In this document: positions 6,535 through 11,721 of the stretch, one piece after another
Position numbering within the stretch: the first letter of the stretch is position 1
Layout of the letters: each line of letters starts with the position of its first letter
DNA from: Caldifarciminota bacterium
GTDB taxonomy: Bacteria > Hydrothermota > Hydrothermia > B15-G9 > DRBW01
Assembly: GCA_011042705.1 (NCBI GenBank)
Contig: DRBW01000151.1
Span: 1 to 11,721 of the forward strand
Reading direction: 5' to 3'
DNA length: 11,721 nucleotides
Position numbers and translations under genes: made by a program
Notes under the pieces: model-generated
What the model was told of the DNA's origin: nothing
The model's input: the letters and a program-made list of their open reading frames with translations, nothing else
Database searches by the model: none

Positions 6535-7680
6535 TTACCTTTGTTCCAGGATCTCCAGGTAGATCTTCTCCACCTCAGCCGCTATCTCCTCCCACGAGTA
6601 GCGAAGGGCCTTCCTTCTGCCCGCCTCTCCCATTCTCTTCCTCATCTCCATATTCTTTATAAGTACCTCGAGCCTGCTCGCATAATGGGCGCTGTCCGCC
6701 ACATCAGCGAACAGGCCCTCCTCGCCCTCGGCCAGAACGGCCCTGTAGCCAGGAATATCGGATGCCACCACGGGGAGGGCAGAAGCCATCGCCTCTAAGA
6801 GAACTATGCCAAAGGTCTCCCCGCCCACTGCCGGAGATGTAAAGATGTCGGCAGACCTGTAAATGCGAGGAAGCCACTCGGGCGGCACAAACCCGAGGAA
6901 GTGAACCCTTCCCCTGAGAGGCCCGGGAACCATTTCCCTGTACCTCTTCTCCTCCACCCCGCTTCCCACTGCAAGAAGCTGAAGGTCGTAACGGGAAGAT
7001 AGCAGCTCAAAGGCTCTGAGAAGATAAGGGAAACCCTTCCTCGGCTCCATGCGGCCGACATAAAGTATTTTTATGCCCGGCAATCTCAGGACGTCAGGTT
7101 CCGGCTCAACCGAAGGGCTGAACCGACCGGTATCGATGCCGTTGGGAACCACCCTCATCGCCCCCCTGTAATGTCCCCTGAGGACATCGAGGGCCACCTC
7201 CGAGACACCGATGAAACAATCGATCTTCCGGGAATCGCCGCTGAAGAAGAACTTGCCGATCCTGTGCCAGTTAAAGCCGACAAAGGCGGTATGGAAGGTT
7301 GCCACATTGGCCGAGCGGGAGTAGTGAAGCGCGAGGTGAGGAAGGTTGGGCGCCAGCGGCCCGTGGGTGTGGATGACGTCGAACTCGTTCCTCCTCAGGA
7401 AATCCCGTACTTTGAGGTGGAGTCCTGGTTCGAAAGTCACGGTGAGCTGCGTCATGTTGAAGGCCTTGAGGGGTGGGAGGATCCTGACCCTTCCGATCCT
7501 CACCACATCCCTGTCCTCCTCTGCCCCTCGGTCACCGTAATCGGCCGTCAGGATGGTGACCCTGTGGCCTCTTTTTCTCAGATTAACGGAAAGGTAATGC
7601 ATGTGTTCCGAAACTCCGCCGGGAAAGGGATAATAGGCATCGGAGACCTGAAGGATTTTGAGGGGCCCTCTATCCGACAT
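6535..7680 (-). CDS. GT4-family glycosyltransferase (GT-B fold, PimA-like)
   Basis: A 381-residue retaining glycosyltransferase that should transfer a sugar from a nucleotide donor in the cytoplasm or at the inner membrane. The N-terminal Rossmann domain opens with ILQVSDAYYPFPGGVSEH (9-26), whose GGV loop is typical of GT4. The second domain has VPNGID (178-183), YVGRMEPRKG (207-216) with R210 and K215 positioned for the donor phosphates, and the E-x7-E motif GETFGIVLLE (287-296). The pattern is like PimA and other lipid or exopolysaccharide mannosyl/glucosyl transferases, but the substrate cannot be read from sequence. The ATG overlaps the GIY-YIG gene by 11 bases with no strong RBS, suggesting translational coupling. 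An MsbA-like exporter in the same operon points to an envelope glycolipid or polysaccharide. Confidence 0.9.
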   Translation of the reverse strand: MSDRGPLKILQVSDAYYPFPGGVSEHMHYLSVNLRKRGHRVTILTADYGDRGAEEDRDVVRIGRVRILPPLKAFNMTQLTVTFEPGLHLKVRDFLRRNEFDVIHTHGPLAPNLPHLALHYSRSANVATFHTAFVGFNWHRIGKFFFSGDSRKIDCFIGVSEVALDVLRGHYRGAMRVVPNGIDTGRFSPSVEPEPDVLRLPGIKILYVGRMEPRKGFPYLLRAFELLSSRYDLQLLAVGSGVEEKRYREMVPGPLRGRVHFLGFVPPEWLPRIYRSADIFTSPAVGGETFGIVLLEAMASALPVVASDIPGYRAVLAEGEEGLFADVADSAHYASRLEVLIKNMEMRKRMGEAGRRKALRYSWEEIAAEVEKIYLEILEQR

Positions 7681-8029
7681 AGAACAGGTGTGTCCTGTCC
7701 CGGGTGTCAGAGGAACCGAACCCGGGGTGCACTTCCTCGAATACCCTCGAAAGCCTTTCAGCCAGATAGCTCTCCAGCCGAAGTTCTGAAGGTATCAGGA
7801 GCACCGCCCTGATCTTCGATCTGCTGAGAAGATAATCTATGTGCCACCTCTTCGTCCTGATTCCCGAAAGATACCTCCCCACCCTGGATCGAAATCCTCC
7901 CATGGCGGAGCCGACGTAAAGATAAATCCCCTTCTTAAAGCGCAGATCGCCCAGCTTTCCGACGGGAATTGTCTGGTCACCTTCAAGCTCCAGAACGAGG
8001 ATATAGGCTCCCTTTCCGCGAAGTTCCAT
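7670..8029 (-). CDS. GIY-YIG nuclease family protein (DUF123 type)
   Basis: A compact 119-residue domain with GAYIL (7-11) and GIYLYVGSA (34-42), the two strands of the GIY-YIG fold, then R47/R49, WHIDYLL (62-68), ESYLAERL (86-93) and a final FGSSD...HLFYV. The HIDYLL and SD..HLFY blocks are typical of the DUF123 branch, which is found alone or fused to endonuclease III-like proteins; its substrate is not established to my knowledge. I recall the C-terminal block as FG-x-SDC-x-C-x-SHLFY in relatives; here both cysteine positions are replaced (SDTRDRTHLFY, 107-117). The ATG lies one base after the SAM hydrolase stop codon with no clear RBS, so translation is probably coupled. Why it sits in an envelope operon is unclear. 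Confidence 0.85.
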   Translation of the reverse strand: MELRGKGAYILVLELEGDQTIPVGKLGDLRFKKGIYLYVGSAMGGFRSRVGRYLSGIRTKRWHIDYLLSRSKIRAVLLIPSELRLESYLAERLSRVFEEVHPGFGSSDTRDRTHLFYVG

Positions 8030-8030
8030 C

Positions 8031-8789
8031 TCAGCCGGCTATCAGCTTCAACGGGGTTCCGACGCGGGCAGAAAGGGCCTCCGCGGCGCTCCCCTCTCTC
8101 ATAGAAATCTCCAGGTAACCCGCCGATCCCACTATGGGGAAAATCTCACCCTTGTCGGCCTCGTGGTAGTACTTCCTGAGCCTCCCTTCCACCGGTTTTG
8201 ACCCCACCACGAGTCGAAAGGAACCCGCAGGGATCAGTCCACTCCGTATGGAGGTCACCAGATTGCCGAACCTGTCCACATGCAGAACGAGTCCCTCGAT
8301 CACCCCGCCATCAATTCGAAGGGGCGGATACTCCAGCCTGACCGGATCATCGATGGGCTCGCCGAGCTCGCCAGGCTCCTTTCCGAGGGAAAGAAACGCC
8401 GCTGCGGGGGCAAACACGTCCCTGCCGTGAAAGGTGGTCGAGGCATCGGGGGGCACCGGCAGACGGTACAGGTCCAGAGGTTCCCTGTAGATAGGCGTGA
8501 AAAGTCCGTTGTCGGGACCCACGATGTATTTCCCCCCCGCTTTTCCCGCGATCGCCCTCCTGGCAGACCCGACACCGGGATCGACCACCGCGAGGAAAAT
8601 CGTTTCCTCGGGGAAATGAGAAAAACTCGATTCCAGCATGAAAGCCGCCTCCAGCACGGAGAAAGGCGTCACTTCGTTTGTGATATCAACGATCGTGGCC
8701 TGCGGGTTGATCCTCAGGATAATCCCCTTCATGATCCCCACATAGGGATCGGAGTTGCCGAAATCGGTGATAAGTGCGATGGGCCTCAT
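8031..8789 (-). CDS. SAM hydrolase (adenosine-forming), DUF62 family
   Basis: Members split S-adenosylmethionine with water or hydroxide to adenosine and methionine and are related to fluorinase and chlorinase. The protein has 252 residues, the normal size. It shows ITDFGNSDPYVG (7-18), DPGVG (70-74), VGPDNG (90-95), HGRDVFAPAAA (121-131) and DRFGNLVTS (172-180). The catalytic Asp-Arg-His set described for the archaeal enzyme corresponds to D70, R77 and H121, all present, so hydrolysis rather than halogenation is expected. The start at 8789 is an ATG overlapping the JAMM stop codon as ATGA, with AGGAG about seven bases upstream; an ATG 33 bases further up would add MPSCYGDRRTG, which is not family-like. 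The biological role of this enzyme is poorly understood. Confidence 0.93.
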   Translation of the reverse strand: MRPIALITDFGNSDPYVGIMKGIILRINPQATIVDITNEVTPFSVLEAAFMLESSFSHFPEETIFLAVVDPGVGSARRAIAGKAGGKYIVGPDNGLFTPIYREPLDLYRLPVPPDASTTFHGRDVFAPAAAFLSLGKEPGELGEPIDDPVRLEYPPLRIDGGVIEGLVLHVDRFGNLVTSIRSGLIPAGSFRLVVGSKPVEGRLRKYYHEADKGEIFPIVGSAGYLEISMREGSAAEALSARVGTPLKLIAG

Positions 8790-9328
8790 CCCAGTTCTCC
8801 TATCCCCGTAGCAACTGGGCACAGAACCCTGAGCTTCCTGTATCTCCAGTTACCCCACGGCGTGAAGGCCGCAATTTTGATGTTGTAGCCTCCCAGTGTA
8901 CCTCCCAGAGATCCATCGGACAGCTGTTTCCATCTCGTCTTTCGTCTCGCCTCGTTCACAGCGATTATAATGTAGAGGTTTCCCTCCTCCATGGTGGCCA
9001 AATCTTCGTTGCTGGGCACGGCGATTCCCCTTGAACTGCCCAACTTGCAATGGGAATGATAATCTCCCAGAATCTCATAGCCCAGGCCCAGCTTTTCGGA
9101 GAGCTCGATAATCCTCTTTTCCCTCACTTCTCTGGGCCGGGTCCAGTAAAGGGACCTCTCGGCGGTCTGAATAGGAATAGCAAGCTCGGCGTAAAACCTG
9201 TCCCCCCTGTATCCCAGGAGGAGGCCGAAGGTCTCCATGTGGTAAACCTCAAGGGCAGACAGGACCATGGACACAAAGGCCGGTGCCTGCAGCACTACCT
9301 CTTTTATCATCCCTCTCTCTTCCATCAT
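8786..9328 (-). CDS. JAMM/MPN+ (JAB) metalloprotease-like protein
   Basis: This 180-residue protein carries the zinc-site pattern of JAMM proteases: Glu32 in METFGLLLGY (31-40), H91-x-H93 in DYHSHC (89-94), and Ser106-x2-Asp109 in PSNEDL (105-110). JAMM proteins cleave isopeptide or peptide bonds, for example ubiquitin-like tags or carrier-protein tails. The loop between HxH and the Ser is 12 residues here against about seven in proteins such as archaeal AfJAMM. The C-terminal part (WRYRKLRVLCPV) is unassigned. The ATG at 9328 overlaps the histidine-kinase stop codon as ATGATG; the next ATG (9325) and one at 9310 are alternatives, and none has a strong RBS. A longer form from 9448 would overlap the kinase by 124 bases with low-complexity sequence and is unlikely. 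No ubiquitin-like partner is visible. The motif call is good; the substrate is unknown. Confidence 0.75.
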   Translation of the reverse strand: MMEERGMIKEVVLQAPAFVSMVLSALEVYHMETFGLLLGYRGDRFYAELAIPIQTAERSLYWTRPREVREKRIIELSEKLGLGYEILGDYHSHCKLGSSRGIAVPSNEDLATMEEGNLYIIIAVNEARRKTRWKQLSDGSLGGTLGGYNIKIAAFTPWGNWRYRKLRVLCPVATGIGELG

Positions 9329-10509
9329 AAAACCGGCAATCTTATCTCGAAAACGGTCTCTGAAAAGGGCACGCTCTTTATCAGACGAATCCTGCCCTTG
9401 TGGACCTCTTCCACTATCCTCCTCGTCAGGACGAGGCCCATGCCCCATCCCCTCTCCTTGGTGCTGAAGCTCTTTTTGAAGAGGAACTTCCTCTTGTCCC
9501 TCGGTATGCCCTTTCCGTTGTCGATCACCCGGATGACTGCGTAACCGTCCTCCCTGAAGAGATCAATCGTTATCCTCGGATTGGCTGGCTTCCTTGCCTC
9601 ATAGGCATTTTTGATGAGGTTTTCGACAGCCCAGGAGAGGAGCTCCCTGTCCCCCTGAACGACCACCTTGTCTCGCAGCCTCAGTTCGACATCTATCCCC
9701 TTCAGAAACCTGGCCCTCGATTCCTCCACGGTATTTTCTATCATCTCACCGAGGTCCACCGGGGAAAGCCTCTCACCGCCGCCGATTCTCGAAAACCTTG
9801 ACAATATCGATCTGAGTCTCTCCAGGTCCCTCTCCATCCCTCGCAATATCTGGGGATCCACATCCTGGGTCTTGAGAAGCTCAAACCAGCCGAAAAGGGA
9901 CGACACAGGGGTGCCCATCTGATGGGCCAGCCCCTTGGCAAAGCTGGTCCAGAGGGTCTCCAGTTGATAGGTTTGAATGGACCTCGCAGCCATGAACAGC
10001 CCCGTAAAGGAGAGGATGCCCACTATCATCAGAAGAAAGGGGAGAACCCTGAGGTAATCGAGGATGGGCGGATATCCGTAGTAGAGATAACCTACTATAT
10101 CTTCACCCTTCTTGATGGGCATAGGCTTGTGAATTTTTCCGAGCCTTCCTATATACCAGAGGAGCTTCTTGAAATCGGGATCGTCCTTGAGAAGAATGGG
10201 ATTGTTCAGCTCCTGGGGGGAGAACTTCTTGGGGTCAACACCGACCCGCTGCCAGGCCCGGGGAATCCCCATCTCATCGGTTATGATTATGGGGAAATCC
10301 ACCTCTTTCAGTATCTCCCTCAGGTTGTGGGCAACTTCTTCCTGGGAGAGCGCAGAGATAATGAGAGTGGAAAAAAGCCTGGCGATGACGCGCGAGGTGC
10401 GCCTCACCTCCTCCTCCACTCTCCTTATGACCGGCTGAGTCATCAACATACTCGAAATCGTCAGAAAAGCCAGTATCAGAAGGCTGTATGGTATAAACCG
10501 TCCCCTCAT
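9325..10509 (-). CDS. Membrane sensor histidine kinase
   Basis: A 394-residue inner-membrane kinase. A first membrane segment (about 7-25), a sensor region of about 130 residues outside the membrane (26-154), and a second membrane segment (about 155-175, LPFLLMIVGILSFTGLFMAA) precede the cytoplasmic core. The core has the H-box AHQMGTPVSSLFGW (195-208) with H196, a dimerisation helix (ERDLERLRSILSRFSRIG), the N-box ENLIKNAYEA (296-305), G1 DNGKGI (330-335) and G2 GWGMGL (354-359). The residue after the phospho-His is Gln where HisKA kinases usually have Glu or Asp; HQxGTP is a pattern I associate with FCB-group kinases. No response regulator is in the window. The ATG at 10509 is preferred since GAGGAG lies five bases upstream; a GTG at 10512 is only two bases from it. 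The start touches the ABC-transporter stop codon, indicating coupling. Confidence 0.93.
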   Translation of the reverse strand: MRGRFIPYSLLILAFLTISSMLMTQPVIRRVEEEVRRTSRVIARLFSTLIISALSQEEVAHNLREILKEVDFPIIITDEMGIPRAWQRVGVDPKKFSPQELNNPILLKDDPDFKKLLWYIGRLGKIHKPMPIKKGEDIVGYLYYGYPPILDYLRVLPFLLMIVGILSFTGLFMAARSIQTYQLETLWTSFAKGLAHQMGTPVSSLFGWFELLKTQDVDPQILRGMERDLERLRSILSRFSRIGGGERLSPVDLGEMIENTVEESRARFLKGIDVELRLRDKVVVQGDRELLSWAVENLIKNAYEARKPANPRITIDLFREDGYAVIRVIDNGKGIPRDKRKFLFKKSFSTKERGWGMGLVLTRRIVEEVHKGRIRLIKSVPFSETVFEIRLPVL

Positions 10510-11721
10510 CACGTCTCCTCAACCTGAAACTGCAGCTCGTACAGGTTCCTGTAAAGGTCGCACCTATTCAGCAATTCCTCGTGGGTTCCCTGGTCCACTA
10601 CCCTTCCGGCTTCCACCACCACGATCCTGTCTGCCTTCAGCACGGTGGAGAGTCTGTGAGCTATTATGAGCGTTGTGCGGTCTTTCATCAGGGTCTCGAG
10701 GGCGGAATTAACGAGCCGCTCCGATTCGGCGTCCAGAGAGGCAGTAGCCTCGTCGAGAATGAGTATATCGGGATTTCGGAGGATCGCTCTCGCCAGGGCG
10801 ATGCGCTGCTTCTCTCCTCCCGACAGGGTGCTTCCCCTTTCTCCTATAACTGTGTTGATCCCTTCGGGAAGCCTGGAGAGAAAAGGCTTCACCTGAGCGA
10901 GTTCCGCCGCCTTCATCACCGACTCCCTGTCGGCCCCTCTCGTGGCATAGGCTATGTTGTCGAAGATGCTTCCAGAAAATAGAAAGGTCTCCTGGGGAAC
11001 AATGGCTATGTGTTCCCTGTAACTCCTTATGTCATACTCCCTCAGATCAATTCCGTCGATGAGCACAGCTCCCTTCTCGGGTTCATAAAAGCCCGCCAGT
11101 ATATCCGCTATGGTTGTCTTTCCCGATCCCGATGGCCCCACCAGGGCCACCTTTTCGCCCTTCCTTATTTTAAATGAGACCCCGTTGAGCGTCGGAAGGT
11201 CCTTCCTGTACCTGAAGTGAACATCTCGAAACTCAATCTCCCTCTCAACCCCGCGGAAGGGGCGCCCTCCGCCCCTCTCCCTCTTATCGGAATCGAGATT
11301 GAGGATCTCAAAGATCCGCCTCGATGCTGCTATTCCGTGCTGTATGTGAACATTGGCCTGTGAAAGTTTTTTCAGTGGCTGCATGAGAGATAGGGCTGCG
11401 GCGAGAAAAACCAGAAAACCGTCGGGAGAGAGGCTTTTCTCCACGAATATAAGGCGAGCCCCATAAAGAAGGATAAAAGCCGCAACAAGCACCGAGAGGA
11501 ACTCTGTCAGTGGAGAGCCAAGAGCCCCCAGGTATTCGAAGCGCATCCTCGCCCTGTAGTAATCCTGAGTCTTCTGCCGAAATCTCTCGAACTCTTTCTC
11601 TTCCGTGCCGAAGCCCTTTACAACTTTTATCCCTCCGAGGGTCTCAGAAAGCTGGTGTCCCAGAGCTCCCATCTTCTCCTGCGCTCTCTGAGAGCGTTTG
11701 CGGAGCTTTCGACCTATAACC
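10509..11721 (-). CDS. MsbA-like ABC exporter, C-terminal part (starts beyond right edge)
   Basis: The last 403 residues are present and the N-terminus lies outside the window; reading continues open to 11721 past an internal Met codon at 11672. What is visible is the end of the type IV exporter membrane domain (IGRKLRKRSQRAQEKMGA; HQLSETLGGIKVVKGF; then two hydrophobic helices) and a full nucleotide-binding domain. Counting from Met 11672, Walker A is GPSGSGKTT (179-187), Q-loop Q227, signature LSGGEKQR (283-290), Walker B ILILDEAT (303-310) and H-loop His339. This layout fits half-size homodimeric lipid flippases of the MsbA type, and the coupling sequence before the first membrane helix is MsbA-like. 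Other lipid or drug exporters look similar, so the substrate is uncertain. It is the first visible gene of the minus-strand operon, whose promoter must lie off the right edge. Confidence 0.93.
   Translation of the reverse strand, partial: VIGRKLRKRSQRAQEKMGALGHQLSETLGGIKVVKGFGTEEKEFERFRQKTQDYYRARMRFEYLGALGSPLTEFLSVLVAAFILLYGARLIFVEKSLSPDGFLVFLAAALSLMQPLKKLSQANVHIQHGIAASRRIFEILNLDSDKRERGGGRPFRGVEREIEFRDVHFRYRKDLPTLNGVSFKIRKGEKVALVGPSGSGKTTIADILAGFYEPEKGAVLIDGIDLREYDIRSYREHIAIVPQETFLFSGSIFDNIAYATRGADRESVMKAAELAQVKPFLSRLPEGINTVIGERGSTLSGGEKQRIALARAILRNPDILILDEATASLDAESERLVNSALETLMKDRTTLIIAHRLSTVLKADRIVVVEAGRVVDQGTHEELLNRCDLYRNLYELQFQVEET

Noticed and set aside
7171..7812. Plus-strand frame opposite the GT4 and GIY-YIG genes (213 codons)
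   Set aside because: Both opposing genes have clear motifs; this frame is a codon-bias shadow.
8280..8888. Plus-strand frame opposite the SAM hydrolase (202 codons)
   Set aside because: The opposing gene has the full catalytic triad; this frame has no motifs.
9329..9448. Forty-codon N-terminal extension of the JAMM protein
   Set aside because: It would overlap the kinase ATP-binding region and has Gly/Asp/Arg-rich, non-domain sequence; the ATGA overlap start fits the operon style.

Overview
This window comes from a bacterial chromosome that I cannot place to genus. Its coding is dense and overlapping, and Arg is often AGG/AGA and Ile often ATA, a bias common in thermophilic anaerobes. Three genes suggest a double-membrane cell: an MsbA-like ABC exporter, a Spy/CpxP-like periplasmic protein and a secreted gingipain-type (C25) protease. 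The C25 protease and the histidine kinase H-box (HQMGTP) recall FCB-group and related candidate phyla. Ferredoxin-dependent IorAB points to anaerobic metabolism. This placement is inference only.

Layout. Bases 1-607 (minus) hold the N-terminal third or less of a C25 peptidase; its gene runs off the left edge. A 274-base divergent control region (608-881) carries a convincing sigma70-type promoter for each side plus several dyads. Reading right come hslU (882-2213), a fused AmmeMemoRadiSam B+A protein (2230-3621), and indolepyruvate:ferredoxin oxidoreductase subunits iorA (3686-5443) and iorB (5433-6017). The iorAB pair has its own promoter, which overlaps the end of the preceding gene.

From 6018 to the right edge everything is on the minus strand. 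In order of transcription (right to left) the genes are an MsbA-like ABC exporter (5' end outside), a membrane histidine kinase, a JAMM/MPN+ metalloprotease-like protein, a SAM hydrolase (DUF62), a GIY-YIG/DUF123 protein, a GT4 glycosyltransferase and a Spy/CpxP-like protein. Start and stop codons overlap or nearly touch at five of the six junctions, so this is almost certainly one operon. iorB and the Spy-like gene converge with no base between their stop codons.

How they fit together. The minus-strand operon combines export, sensing, glycosyl transfer and a periplasmic chaperone-like protein, which looks like envelope biogenesis or stress. The JAMM, SAM hydrolase and GIY-YIG genes in its middle have no obvious place in that scheme. 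On the plus strand, HslU lacks an adjacent HslV, and the Memo/AMMECR1 fusion lacks its radical SAM partner within the window. I see no RNA genes, insertion sequences, CRISPR arrays, origins or convincing intrinsic terminators.
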